A DNA stretch of 13,751 nucleotides, taken from assembly GCA_900553525.1 (NCBI GenBank), contig USDZ01000030.1, forward strand, positions 1-13,751, in the 5' to 3' direction. Below the pieces are notes generated by a model that did not search any database, was not told the origin of the DNA, and saw nothing but the letters and a program-made list of their open reading frames with translations. Shown here piece after piece: positions 1 through 7,893 of this stretch; positions within the stretch are counted from its first letter, which is position 1; every line of letters starts with the position of its first letter. The position numbers and the translations under genes were made by a program. This DNA comes from an uncultured Oscillospiraceae bacterium. Its GTDB lineage: Bacteria > Bacillota > Clostridia > Oscillospirales > Acutalibacteraceae.

Positions 1-20
1 GCAGAAAGGAATGACCAATC

Positions 21-902
21 ATGCAAGGACGTACCGATCTGGCGCTGGAGGCCGCCGAACAGCCGGTTCGGCTGAAATCGCTGACAAATGAGGACATCGA
101 GCGAGAGCGGGTCGAACGGGGAAGTGCGGTGCTTACCCGCATCCGGATCTTGAGCGAACGAGGGGAAAAGAGTCTGGGAAAACCCCGCGGAACCTATATT
201 ACAGTTGAGATCCCGGCCTTGACGGACCATGAAAGCGAATTGGAGGAGACCGCCCGTCTGATCGGAGAACAGATCGCGGCCCTGCTGCCACGGAAAGGGA
301 CGGTGCTGGTCGTGGGGTTGGGAAACGAGGCGATTACCCCCGATGCTTTGGGACCGCAGGCGGCCAAAATGGTACTGGCGACCCGGCATATCCGGGGGGA
401 ATTCGCGCGTACCGCCGGGCTGGAAGATCTGCGGCCTACCGCTGTGATGGCCCCGGGGGTATTGGGAAACACCGGGGTAGAGAGTGGCGAGATGGCAGAG
501 GGGGTCATCGCGGTGATCAATCCGGCCGCCGTGGTGGCCATCGACGCCCTTGCGGCTCAAAGCCTTTCGCGGCTGGGCTGTACGGTACAACTCAGTGATA
601 CCGGTATTGCTCCGGGATCGGGTGTGGGAAACAACCGGCGCGCTCTCAACCGGGAAACCCTGGGAATTCCGGTCGTGGCGGTAGGGGTTCCCACGGTGGT
701 AGACGCCGTGACCCTGGCCGAGGAACTTACGGGACGGGAGGAGGCCGCCGGTGAAGTCACTCCCCGCGGAGCCGGTATGATGGTGACGCCTCGGGAGGTG
801 GATTTGATGATCCGTCGAGCCTCCAGGCTGGTCGCCATGTCGGTCAATGCAGCTTTGCAACCGGCCTACTCACCTCTTGAATTGACGGCCGCCGCTCAAT
901 AA
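21..902 (+). CDS. gpr: GPR endopeptidase (germination protease)
   Basis: Spore protease that degrades the small acid-soluble proteins protecting spore DNA, releasing amino acids during germination; it acts inside the spore core. The protein has 293 residues. The N-terminal RTDLALEA (residues 4-11) is the conserved start of the family, next to where the zymogen is normally self-processed. The two aspartates expected of this aspartic-type protease are visible as D108 in a VGLGNEAITPDALGP block and D175 in AIDALAA; APGVLGNTG and SDTGIAPGSGVGNNR are also family blocks. It is shorter than the Bacillus enzyme (about 370 residues), mainly by compact loops. AAAGGA at 5-10 sits ten bases before the ATG. 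The adjacency to spoIIP is the same as in Bacillus and many Clostridia. In those species gpr is made in the forespore under sigma-G; its promoter would lie outside this window. Confidence 0.97.
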   Translation: MQGRTDLALEAAEQPVRLKSLTNEDIERERVERGSAVLTRIRILSERGEKSLGKPRGTYITVEIPALTDHESELEETARLIGEQIAALLPRKGTVLVVGLGNEAITPDALGPQAAKMVLATRHIRGEFARTAGLEDLRPTAVMAPGVLGNTGVESGEMAEGVIAVINPAAVVAIDALAAQSLSRLGCTVQLSDTGIAPGSGVGNNRRALNRETLGIPVVAVGVPTVVDAVTLAEELTGREEAAGEVTPRGAGMMVTPREVDLMIRRASRLVAMSVNAALQPAYSPLELTAAAQ

Positions 903-974
903 GAATGGGGACAATCCGATTCCACAGGGTCTAGCCGTCTGTTTTGCCGCATAGATATATAGCGGTGATGCTGT

Positions 975-2120
975 ATGCAGAAAAAGGTAAGGCGGGCCAT
1001 CCGGGCGGTGCTGGGGGTGCTGGCGGCTTCGGCCTGCGTGGCGGCATTATGTGGCGATTTAAGCCGAGAAGTCCTGTTGGAGTGGGGCGGGAGGCTGGCT
1101 ATGCTGTCGGTCGGAATCCAGAAACCGGATGGAGGCGCCGAGGCGCTGAGCGGACGCCTGCAACGCCAGCCATCGGCCGCTGGAAATACGACTTTGGCGC
1201 CGACGGATGGGACCACTGCTCCGACAACGGCCACGACGACGCCTCCGCCGACCGAATGGGAAAACGGCATCACATGGCCCGCCCTGCCGAGCCTGCCGAG
1301 TGCCGTTGTGCCTGAAAAATCCAGCGGCGGTACGGTGTTGACCGAAATGCTGTCTCCGGGCAGCGATTTTGTGGATGGGGTAGCGGTTCGGAACGGCAGC
1401 GACATGTCCTTGGACATCGCGGAACTGCTGTCCCGTAAGCCCGATATCGCCATCACCGATACATCCGAGCCACAGGTTCTTATCATGCATACCCATACCA
1501 CGGAATGCTATTTGGATTATGACGCCGGTTTTTATAACGACACCGACCCTACCCGGACGTTAGACGAGACAAAAAACGTGGTGGCGGTAGGGGAAGTGAT
1601 CGCCGCTCAACTCCGTGCAGCAGGGATCGGCGTGGTTCACGACAAAACGGTTCATGACTCGCCGCAGTATTCCGGCGCATACGACCGTTCCAAAGAGACG
1701 ATACAGAGGAATCTGGAGGCATATCCCACAATTCAGGTAGTTCTGGATATTCATCGTGACTCGATTCAGCGGGACGCCAGCACCAAGGTCAAACCCACTG
1801 CCGAAATCGAAGGAAAGAAGGCGGCCCAAATGATGATTGTATTGGGAATGATGAATACCGACGCGGTTCCCCATCCAGATCGACAGGAAAACCTGTCTTT
1901 GGCCGTGCGGCTACAACGGGAACTGCATACGCGGTATGAAGGGGTGGTGCGGCCGATTTCGCTGGTGGGTAACGCCCGCTATAATCAACAGCTCACCCAT
2001 GGCTCGATTCTGGTAGAAATGGGAAGTGAGGCCAATACCCTGGAAGAGGCCATGTATTCCGGCCAAATGCTGGGGCGTGCCCTGGTCAAGGTATTGGAGG
2101 ATTTAAAGGCGGCGGCTTGA
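975..2120 (+). CDS. spoIIP: Stage II sporulation protein P (peptidoglycan hydrolase of engulfment)
   Basis: SpoIIP is the amidase/endopeptidase of the DMP complex (with SpoIID and SpoIIM) that thins septal peptidoglycan so the mother-cell membrane can engulf the forespore. The protein has 381 residues: a membrane anchor at about residues 9-28, a Thr/Pro/Ala-rich extracytoplasmic linker at about 70-110, and the SpoIIP catalytic domain at about 165-375. Expected metal and catalytic motifs are intact: HTHTTE at 172-177 and DIHRD at 258-262. The ATG at 975 has only a weak purine-rich stretch upstream, so the start is less certain than the identity. It lies 72 nt after gpr. CATAGATAT at about 951-959 is reminiscent of sporulation -10 elements, but I see no convincing -35 partner. 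Confidence 0.96.
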   Translation: MQKKVRRAIRAVLGVLAASACVAALCGDLSREVLLEWGGRLAMLSVGIQKPDGGAEALSGRLQRQPSAAGNTTLAPTDGTTAPTTATTTPPPTEWENGITWPALPSLPSAVVPEKSSGGTVLTEMLSPGSDFVDGVAVRNGSDMSLDIAELLSRKPDIAITDTSEPQVLIMHTHTTECYLDYDAGFYNDTDPTRTLDETKNVVAVGEVIAAQLRAAGIGVVHDKTVHDSPQYSGAYDRSKETIQRNLEAYPTIQVVLDIHRDSIQRDASTKVKPTAEIEGKKAAQMMIVLGMMNTDAVPHPDRQENLSLAVRLQRELHTRYEGVVRPISLVGNARYNQQLTHGSILVEMGSEANTLEEAMYSGQMLGRALVKVLEDLKAAA

Positions 2121-2148
2121 CCGCACTGGAAAGGATTTGAAACAAGAC

Positions 2149-2532
2149 ATGGCGAAACGGTCGGAATTCAAGAGGAGACAGAGTTCCGTGCGCGCGTTTG
2201 GCTCTGCGTTTATGCTTACCCTATGCCTCTTGATTTTGGGGTGCGGCTTTTTTATAGCGGATGTCAACACCCGGCAAATGACCTTCGGCAACACCGAGCC
2301 GCGGTTGGAATATGCGGTGGAAAACGGGGTGCTCCGGCTCAAAGCGATTGACGGGCAGACCATGGAATTGCCGCCTGTCGTCCGAGAGTGGACGGGACGG
2401 ATCTGGAACCTCCTGCCGGCCCGCTGGCGCGCGACATCCTGCCTGACCCAGGTCGAACAGGAACTGGTTCCAAGGCTGCTGGATACGCTGGCTCCTCCTG
2501 CTCAGGATGCCGAAGATACAGGGGAATCCTGA
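2149..2532 (+). CDS. Small single-pass membrane protein, unknown function
   Basis: I do not recognise this 127-residue protein. It has a Lys/Arg-rich N-terminus (residues 1-15), one hydrophobic segment at about 17-38, and a C-terminal part of about 90 residues that would lie outside the membrane by the positive-inside rule. No catalytic motif is visible. It starts 28 nt after spoIIP on the same strand and is followed by a large hairpin, so it is probably the last gene of the gpr-spoIIP transcript. GGAAAGGA at 2128-2135 fits the ATG at 2149 with a long 13-nt spacing; an in-frame TTG at 2137 is too close to that site. A role in sporulation is only suggested by position. Confidence 0.75.
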   Translation: MAKRSEFKRRQSSVRAFGSAFMLTLCLLILGCGFFIADVNTRQMTFGNTEPRLEYAVENGVLRLKAIDGQTMELPPVVREWTGRIWNLLPARWRATSCLTQVEQELVPRLLDTLAPPAQDAEDTGES

Positions 2533-2537
2533 AACAA

Positions 2538-2591
2538 ACCGCCGATCGCGTCCCCGACAGTTGTCTGACTGTTGGGGACGCGATCAGCGGT
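2538..2591. terminator. Large intergenic hairpin between converging genes
   Basis: Arms 2538-2560 and 2569-2591 pair over 23 bp with one C-A mismatch and one G-T wobble, around the 8-nt loop TTGTCTGA. It begins six bases after the stop of the small membrane protein and lies downstream of the minus-strand lipoprotein gene. On the minus strand it is followed by a T-rich run (GGTTTGTTT), so it probably terminates that gene; the plus-strand side has no clear T tract. Confidence 0.65.
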
Positions 2592-2682
2592 ATTCTACTC
2601 GGATAAAGAGGCTAAAGCCCGGCGGTCTATGCGCCGCCATTGTTTCAATCCCGCGTTCCGGAGGAGGTAGGGCGAAAAGCGT

Positions 2683-3315
2683 TTACCCATACCGCCGGGC
2701 GGTCAGGAACCGTTCGCTCCAATATCCCGTTTCCAGGGAATACACCCCTGTGGGCTGGCTGGGATTGTTACAGGAAACGAACTGGCCGCTGCCTACATAA
2801 ATGCCCACGAAGTCCGCTTCGCCGCCGATTTCATTGGAAAATACCACGATATCTCCGGCCTGAAGGGAATCCCGACCGACTGCGGCGCCGCTCTGGGACA
2901 TGGCGGATGCTTTGCGGGGTACCGTGATACCGTTCTGTTGATAACAATAATACACAAATCCCGGGTTGTCGAATTTATCGGGTCCGACGCCTCCAAGTTG
3001 GAAGGTGGTCCCCACCAGCGAATTCGCCAGGGCCGCGATTGCCGTGCCGGTAGCACTGGCCCCCGGATCCGGCGAAACGGTCGGGGCAGTGGTTTTGGGG
3101 GAAGTCGGTTGGGAAGGTGCCGGTTCTTCTCCCGCCGCGCCCGTGGAAGGGGTGGCATCCGACGCTTGAGCACCGGAGAATGCCGTGGTCCGGTTGGAGC
3201 CGGGGGCTTTGGTAATCAAAGTAGGATTGTTTCTCCCGGCGCCGCCGCATCCGGCGAAAAAGCACACGGCCAATATGGCGGCCGCAAATGCGGCCGTTCG
3301 GATCTGTTTTCTCAT
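2683..3315 (-). CDS. Lipoprotein with a catalytically degenerate NlpC/P60 domain
   Basis: A secreted lipoprotein of 210 residues. The signal peptide at 1-22 ends in a lipobox (FAGC) with lipidated Cys23. A Ser/Thr/Pro/Ala-rich linker spans about 30-90 and an NlpC/P60-type domain about 92-210. The fold is recognisable from FQLGGVGPDKFD, GFVYYCYQQNGI, LQAGDIVVF, VGIYVGSGQFV and the C-terminal YWSERFLTARRY. Active members have Cys in FDCSGF, His in HVGIY and a third polar residue, often His, in QFIHA. Here these positions are Asn117 (FDNPGF), Phe169 (DFVGIY) and Ser181, so peptidoglycan hydrolysis is unlikely; wall binding or a regulatory role is more plausible. The ATG at 3315 is chosen because AAAGGA (3328-3333) is 12 nt upstream; a TTG at 3324 is too close. 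The gene stands alone and diverges from the ABC operon. Confidence 0.88.
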   Translation of the reverse strand: MRKQIRTAAFAAAILAVCFFAGCGGAGRNNPTLITKAPGSNRTTAFSGAQASDATPSTGAAGEEPAPSQPTSPKTTAPTVSPDPGASATGTAIAALANSLVGTTFQLGGVGPDKFDNPGFVYYCYQQNGITVPRKASAMSQSGAAVGRDSLQAGDIVVFSNEIGGEADFVGIYVGSGQFVSCNNPSQPTGVYSLETGYWSERFLTARRYG

Positions 3316-3340
3316 GGTCGCCAACCATCCTTTCGGAATC

Positions 3341-3361
3341 GGCCGGACTGAGGTGCCGGCC
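3341..3361 (-). promoter_or_regulatory. Leader hairpin upstream of the NlpC-like lipoprotein
   Basis: GGCCGG (3341-3346) and CCGGCC (3356-3361) form a 6-bp all-G:C hairpin with a 9-nt loop in the predicted 5' leader, seven bases upstream of the ribosome binding site. It could affect translation or mRNA stability. No known riboswitch is recognised. Confidence 0.35.
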
Positions 3362-3369
3362 TTGCATCC

Positions 3370-3398
3370 AGTTTACCGGATCCCCCTGAAAAATGCAA
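3370..3398 (-). promoter_or_regulatory. Candidate sigma-A promoter of the NlpC-like lipoprotein
   Basis: On the minus strand TTGCAT (3398-3393) and TAAACT (3375-3370) are separated by exactly 17 bp. An 8-bp inverted repeat, CCTTGCAT at 3360-3367 and ATGCAAGG at 3393-3400, straddles it and overlaps the -35, so a repressor site is possible. The call is by consensus only. Confidence 0.5.
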
Positions 3399-3453
3399 GG
3401 GAAAATCGGTCTGCCAATATCCAATTCATTCGCTGTGAAATCGGAGGAAACGC

Positions 3454-3482
3454 TTGTATGGAAACCGGGAAGATGGTATACT
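3454..3482 (+). promoter_or_regulatory. Candidate sigma-A promoter of the ABC exporter operon
   Basis: TTGTAT (3454-3459) and TATACT (3477-3482) have a 17-bp spacer. The start would fall near 3489, giving a leader of about 77 nt before the ATPase gene. It is the only good promoter in the intergenic region on this strand. Confidence 0.6.
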
Positions 3483-3565
3483 TAGCCCAGTTCGTTCTTT
3501 AATGCAAAAGGGAACTTCCTGCCGGGGCTCTCATCTGGTTACGGCTTTGAGAAAAGGAGAATAGT

Positions 3566-4288
3566 ATGCTGACCGTATCCCACCTAACCAAGCGGTATCA
3601 CAAACTGCTTGCCAACGACGACTTGAACTTCACGATCGAGCCGGGCGAAATCACCGTTTTAGCCGGCCCCAACGGCGCAGGCAAGTCCACCGCGATCAAA
3701 TGCATCGCGGGGCTTCTTCGGTATGAAGGAAGCATCCGGATCGGCCCCTATCCCAATAAGCAACTGGAGGCCAAGCGGATGTTTGGGTATATCCCGGAAA
3801 TTCCCGCTCCGTATGATACCCTGACGGTGGACGAGCATTTGGAATTCATCGGCCGCGCTTATCAGGTGCCGGATTGGCGGGAGAGGGCGAATCTCCTGAT
3901 GGAGCGGATGGAACTGGCGGATAAGAGCAAGAAGCTGGGGAAAGAGCTGTCCAAAGGCATGCAGCAGAAGTTGAGCATCTGCTGTGCGCTTCTGCCGTCC
4001 CCGAAAGTGGTGTTGTTCGACGAGCCGCTGGTGGGTCTGGATCCCCACGCGATTAAGGAACTCAAAGACATGATCCGGGAACTCAAGGGGATGGGGAGTG
4101 CGGTGCTTATCAGCACCCATATGCTCGACAGTGTGGAGGAATTCTGGGACAAGGTTCTCATCATGATGAAAGGCCGGATCGCGGCGGTGCGGACCCGGCT
4201 GGAAATCGAGCAAAACGGGGAAAACCTGGAACAGCTCTTTTTCTCGATCACCGAAGGCCCCGGAGCGCCGGACAACGGGGAGGATTGA
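3566..4288 (+). CDS. ABC transporter ATP-binding protein
   Basis: Cytoplasmic ATPase of an ABC exporter, 240 residues, the usual size for a stand-alone nucleotide-binding subunit. Walker A is GPNGAGKST at 34-42, the signature is LSKGM at 129-133 (a G at its fourth position, so an LSxG variant), Walker B is VVLFDE at 149-154, and the switch histidine is H186 in ISTH. The Q-loop region reads FGYIPE instead of ending in Gln, as is common in the drug/antibiotic-exporter ATPase group. A short divergent C-terminal extension follows the core. GAAAAGGAGA lies just upstream of the ATG. The stop is 3 nt from the start of the permease gene, with that gene's ribosome binding site inside this one, so the two are translationally coupled. 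The substrate cannot be told from sequence. Confidence 0.95.
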   Translation: MLTVSHLTKRYHKLLANDDLNFTIEPGEITVLAGPNGAGKSTAIKCIAGLLRYEGSIRIGPYPNKQLEAKRMFGYIPEIPAPYDTLTVDEHLEFIGRAYQVPDWRERANLLMERMELADKSKKLGKELSKGMQQKLSICCALLPSPKVVLFDEPLVGLDPHAIKELKDMIRELKGMGSAVLISTHMLDSVEEFWDKVLIMMKGRIAAVRTRLEIEQNGENLEQLFFSITEGPGAPDNGED

Positions 4289-4291
4289 GTT

Positions 4292-5905
4292 ATGAATGCC
4301 CTGCTTTATATGATGCGCAAGCGCTTGAAAAACACCCTGCTGGAACTGCTGCATCATCCGGGCCGGCTCATCGCCTATCTTTTTGTACTCGGGATGCTGC
4401 TGTTCTCCGGCCTGGTGAACATGAGTGCGCCGGCTGAACCAGGCGAATATATGGATATTCGCCTGCTCGAAGGCATTTATCTCGGTCTGTTGCTGCTCAT
4501 CACCGTTCCCTCACTTCTGGTGGGTCTGCGTTCGGGAGCCAATTTGTTTACCCTGTCGGATGTGAACAACCTCTTTATTTCCCCTATATCTCCCCGGAAG
4601 ATCCTGCTGTATGGCCTGCTTCGGCAGATGGGGACCGCCCTGTTGATGATGGTGTTTTTCTTCTCCTACGCCGGCATGGCCGTGAATTCCTTTAGCGTTA
4701 CCCCTCTCATGGCGGTGTTATTGATCGCGGGTTTTGCGGTCACGGTTTTTCTTGTGCAGTTGTTGACCATGTTGATTTACAGCTTTTCTAACGGCAGCCC
4801 GACCCGTATCCGCGGCGTCAAAATTGTGCTGATCGTGTTGATGGGAGCGGCCTTGGCCGCTGTCGGAGTCCCGCTAATGCGGGATGGCCTGGGCGCCGAT
4901 TCGCTGTATGCGGCGATTTCCCAGCCGCTGCTCGAATGGATTCCCTTCGTCGGTTGGATGAAAGGCCTCCTTTTCGCATGGTGGGAGGGCCGCGCCCTTT
5001 GGGCCGTGCTGTTCGGCGTTCTGCTGACGGTCGGGACAGCGGGAGTGATCGCGCTGTTCCTGTACATCAAGCCGGATTATTACGAAGATGTACTTCAAAA
5101 TGCAGAAACCACCTTTGAAATCAAGGCGGCGGCGAAAGAGGGCCGTGTGACCAATGCCGGGACCGCTCCCCGTGCTCCCAGGGTGCGGGACACCGGTATC
5201 GGGCGGGGGCGGGGCGCATCCGTGTTTTTCTTTAAGCATCTGCAGGAACTGAAGCGCCGCAGCCGGTTCGTGTTCATCAACGGCTCCACTCTTTTGCAGT
5301 TGGCGGGAGGAGTGGCGCTGGCATTGGTTCTCCGTTTTGCAGGCGATGGGGAGATGGAGTCCGGCATGATTTTCATTCTGATTCTCTCCATGTACCTCTA
5401 TATTCTTCTGTTCACCAATTCGGCCGGCGAATGGGGACGGGAACTGTCCAAACCCTATCTTTATCTCGTGCCGGCGCCGCCATTTCAAAAACTGCTGTGG
5501 GCAAGCCTGACCAGTGTGATCAAACCGGCAGTGGATGGGGTGATCCTTTCCCTCGGCGTTGGAATAGCGGCCGGGGTGCGGCCCTTCACGATTGGCATGT
5601 CCATGCTGCTGTATGCGAGTTTCGGGATGTTGTTCACCGCGGCCAATATCCTATCCCAGCGCTTGTTCGGCAAATCTGGCAATCAGGGGTTGCTGCTGTT
5701 CCTATATGTTCTGATGCTGATGCTGCTGGTTCTGCCGGGGCTGGCGGGTGGTATCGCCGTCGGCGTGCTGCTGGACGCGGGACTCCTCCCATCGGCCCTG
5801 CCCACGGCTGTGATGGCCCTGCCCCTGATTGTCTGGAATCTTCTCGTCTCTTTCGGCATCTGCGTCCTCTGCCGGGGCGCGCTGCACGATATGGAAGCCC
5901 TGTAA
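4292..5905 (+). CDS. ABC exporter permease (putative ABC exporter family)
   Basis: Polytopic membrane protein of 537 residues, the partner of the preceding ATPase. Hydrophobic segments cluster in an N-terminal half (about residues 25-45, 60-80, 105-170, 180-200, 235-255) and a C-terminal half (about 340-380, 410-440, 455-520). They are separated by a soluble, Lys/Arg-rich stretch at about 265-330 likely to be cytoplasmic. Size and pattern resemble the putative ABC exporter family (Pfam ABC_export), with one long permease per ATPase. No periplasmic binding protein gene is nearby, which fits export. The substrate is unknown. The gene is followed 31 nt later by the DUF1015 gene on the same strand. 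Confidence 0.88.
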   Translation: MNALLYMMRKRLKNTLLELLHHPGRLIAYLFVLGMLLFSGLVNMSAPAEPGEYMDIRLLEGIYLGLLLLITVPSLLVGLRSGANLFTLSDVNNLFISPISPRKILLYGLLRQMGTALLMMVFFFSYAGMAVNSFSVTPLMAVLLIAGFAVTVFLVQLLTMLIYSFSNGSPTRIRGVKIVLIVLMGAALAAVGVPLMRDGLGADSLYAAISQPLLEWIPFVGWMKGLLFAWWEGRALWAVLFGVLLTVGTAGVIALFLYIKPDYYEDVLQNAETTFEIKAAAKEGRVTNAGTAPRAPRVRDTGIGRGRGASVFFFKHLQELKRRSRFVFINGSTLLQLAGGVALALVLRFAGDGEMESGMIFILILSMYLYILLFTNSAGEWGRELSKPYLYLVPAPPFQKLLWASLTSVIKPAVDGVILSLGVGIAAGVRPFTIGMSMLLYASFGMLFTAANILSQRLFGKSGNQGLLLFLYVLMLMLLVLPGLAGGIAVGVLLDAGLLPSALPTAVMALPLIVWNLLVSFGICVLCRGALHDMEAL

Positions 5906-5936
5906 GGCCCTTTTAAATCATCTTGGAGGTATAATT

Positions 5937-7244
5937 ATGGCTGAAATTCGTCCGTTCCGTGCCCTGCGCTTTACACCCGAAGCCGGAGACATGCGGGAGC
6001 TCGTCTGCCCGCCCTACGACATCATTTCGGAATCCCAGAGGCTTTCTTATCTCAAGAGGAATCCCCACAACATCATCCGCCTGGAACTGCCCCGGGACGG
6101 GGCGGATCCCTATGCCGAAGCCGGACGAACCCTGCGGGAGTGGATGGAACAGGGCATCCTGCGGCAGGATGATCAGCCAGCCTTTTACTGCTATGAAATC
6201 GTTTTCGATATGCCTGGCATGAGCGATATCAGCGGTATGTCGGGAGGGCGACGCAGTGTGGCCGGACTGGTCGCGCAGGTCAAGCTTGAGGAATTCTCCA
6301 AAGGGGTCGTGCTTCCGCATGAGGAGACCCTTTCCAAAGCCAAGGCCGACCGGTTCGAATTGATGAAAGCCACCGGCTGCAATTTCAGCGATGTCTATGC
6401 TCTGTATATGGACGACGGAGGGGAAGTGGAGACCCTGGACACCCTCGCGCTCATCATGCAGGAATCCCCGCTGACCGAGGTGACCGACGAAGCGGGACTG
6501 CTTCACCGGTTGTGGGCCGTGACCGATCCTGCCCTGATTGCGGCGATTCAGGCGCGCTTCACCGACACCAAACTCTATATTGCCGACGGCCATCACCGCT
6601 ATGAAACCGCCCTGCGCTACCGCGATACCTTGCGTGCCGAAGGAACGCCGGAAGGAACCGATGCGGATTACATCATGATGATGCTCGTGGAAATGCACCA
6701 TCCCGGTTTGGTGGTCCTGCCTACCCATCGTTTGATCCGAGGCTTGGACGGGTTTGACCCGGATGCCTTGGTGGAAAGCTGCCGGGACGCATTCGACGTG
6801 CTCCCCGGCCTGGCACTGGAATCCCTGGACGAGACCCTGGAACACGCTTATCAGGCGGGCCAAAAGGCGTTTGGATTTTACGTGGGAGGGGATACGTTTA
6901 CCCTGCTGACCCTGAGGGATGAAGCCGAGATGGACGCTGCCCTGCCGGGACTGTCGCCGGCTTCCCGTCGCCTGGATGTCAACGTGCTTCACACGTTGGT
7001 TTTAGAGCGCCTGGGTATCGATAAGAACAATATGGCGAACGGCGTCAATCTGACCTATACCCGTTCCCTTCGGGAGGCGCTAGACGGGGTTGCCGCGGGC
7101 GTGTATCAGGCGGCCTTTCTTCTGAATCCCACAAGAGTGGAAGAAATCCGCAACGTGGCTGCCGCTGGAGAGAAGATGCCTCAGAAATCCACCTATTTTT
7201 ATCCGAAGCTTATCACCGGCTTAACCATGAACCGGCTGAAGTGA
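5937..7244 (+). CDS. DUF1015 family protein
   Basis: A 435-residue soluble protein of the DUF1015 family, whose biochemical function I do not know. Family blocks include the N-terminal IRPFRALRF, a CPPYDIIS segment, LPHEETLSKAKADR, and the highly conserved ADGHHRYETALRYRD, whose HH/RY residues look like an active or ligand-binding site. The start is the ATG at 5937, seven bases after GGAGG (5925-5929); longer readings begin inside the permease gene. In other bacteria members often sit near serine-biosynthesis genes, but none is seen here. It follows the ABC exporter pair by 31 nt, so it is probably co-transcribed with it. No signal peptide or membrane segment is seen. Confidence 0.9.
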   Translation: MAEIRPFRALRFTPEAGDMRELVCPPYDIISESQRLSYLKRNPHNIIRLELPRDGADPYAEAGRTLREWMEQGILRQDDQPAFYCYEIVFDMPGMSDISGMSGGRRSVAGLVAQVKLEEFSKGVVLPHEETLSKAKADRFELMKATGCNFSDVYALYMDDGGEVETLDTLALIMQESPLTEVTDEAGLLHRLWAVTDPALIAAIQARFTDTKLYIADGHHRYETALRYRDTLRAEGTPEGTDADYIMMMLVEMHHPGLVVLPTHRLIRGLDGFDPDALVESCRDAFDVLPGLALESLDETLEHAYQAGQKAFGFYVGGDTFTLLTLRDEAEMDAALPGLSPASRRLDVNVLHTLVLERLGIDKNNMANGVNLTYTRSLREALDGVAAGVYQAAFLLNPTRVEEIRNVAAAGEKMPQKSTYFYPKLITGLTMNRLK

Positions 7245-7433
7245 TGTTATATTCCGCCGGCATACGGATAACCTATGCGCATACCGGAAATTCTCGTCGT
7301 ACATCATAGACGCCAATTTAGAAAAGAGCCGTGGACGAAGGAGCCTATGCATAAAACGAGCCGAGATATTGTGCATGTCGTTTGGGAAGAAGAAACAGAT
7401 GGATTCCATGCTAGCAAGAAGGAGAGAATGAAG

Positions 7434-7847
7434 ATGAAAATTGCCGTGACCTATCAAAACGGCCAGATCTTCCAGCACTTCGGCCATACCGAGCAGTTTA
7501 AAATCTACGATGTAGCGGATGGAAAAATCGTACGCTCCGAGGTTGTCAACACCAATGGAAGCGGTCATGGGGCCCTCGCGGACCTACTTTCGTCCCTCAA
7601 AGTAGAGGCACTTATTTGCGGTGGGATCGGCGGCGGGGCACAGACGGCCTTGGCGCAGGCAGGCATCCAACTGTTCGGCGGTGTTAAAGGGGACGCGGAC
7701 AAAGCGGTAGAAAGCTTGATTGCCGGGAATCTTGTTTATAATTCCGATGTCAAATGCGAGCACCACGATCATCATCACGGCGAAGGACACACCTGCGGCG
7801 ATCACGGCTGCGGAAGTCATAATTGTAGCGAGCAGAGCGGCCGTTAA
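7434..7847 (+). CDS. NifX/NifB-type dinitrogenase iron-molybdenum cofactor-binding domain protein
   Basis: A 137-residue protein. Residues 1-105 form the small Mo-Fe cluster-binding fold of NifX, NafY and the NifB C-terminus, seen as MKIAVTYQNGQIFQHFGHTEQFKIYDV near the start and ALICGGIGGGAQTALAQAGIQLFGGV in the middle. The tail from about 110 is rich in His and Cys (HHDHHH, HTCGDHGCGSHNC), so metal or cluster binding is likely. No nitrogenase genes are present; such stand-alone proteins are common in non-fixing anaerobes and their role is not settled. The start at 7434 lies nine bases after AAGGAG (7419-7424); the ATG at 7428 is too close. The 189 nt upstream, after the DUF1015 stop, show no good promoter. 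Confidence 0.9.
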   Translation: MKIAVTYQNGQIFQHFGHTEQFKIYDVADGKIVRSEVVNTNGSGHGALADLLSSLKVEALICGGIGGGAQTALAQAGIQLFGGVKGDADKAVESLIAGNLVYNSDVKCEHHDHHHGEGHTCGDHGCGSHNCSEQSGR

Positions 7848-7852
7848 AAAGC

Positions 7853-7886
7853 AAACCACATCTGCCCTTTTGGCCAGATGTGGTTT
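7853..7886. terminator. Bidirectional terminator between NifX-like and CoADR genes
   Basis: AAACCACATCTG (7853-7864) and CAGATGTGGTTT (7875-7886) pair perfectly over 12 bp around a 10-nt loop. On the minus strand it is followed by CTTTTTAA, a good T tract for the oxidoreductase transcript. On the plus strand the stem itself ends in TTT and is followed by CTGTGT. It lies in the 46-nt gap between converging genes. Confidence 0.85.
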
Positions 7887-7893
7887 CTGTGTC

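Noticed and set aside
2966..2973. A further TTGTCGAA (Spo0A-box-like) sequence
   Set aside because: It falls within the coding sequence of the NlpC-like lipoprotein at the FDN codons and is one of the one or two matches expected by chance.
5913..6992. A 359-codon open frame on the minus strand opposite the DUF1015 gene
   Set aside because: It is the shadow of a well-supported gene with conserved family motifs. Its product is rich in Gln, His and Gly without domain features, and it has no ribosome binding site.
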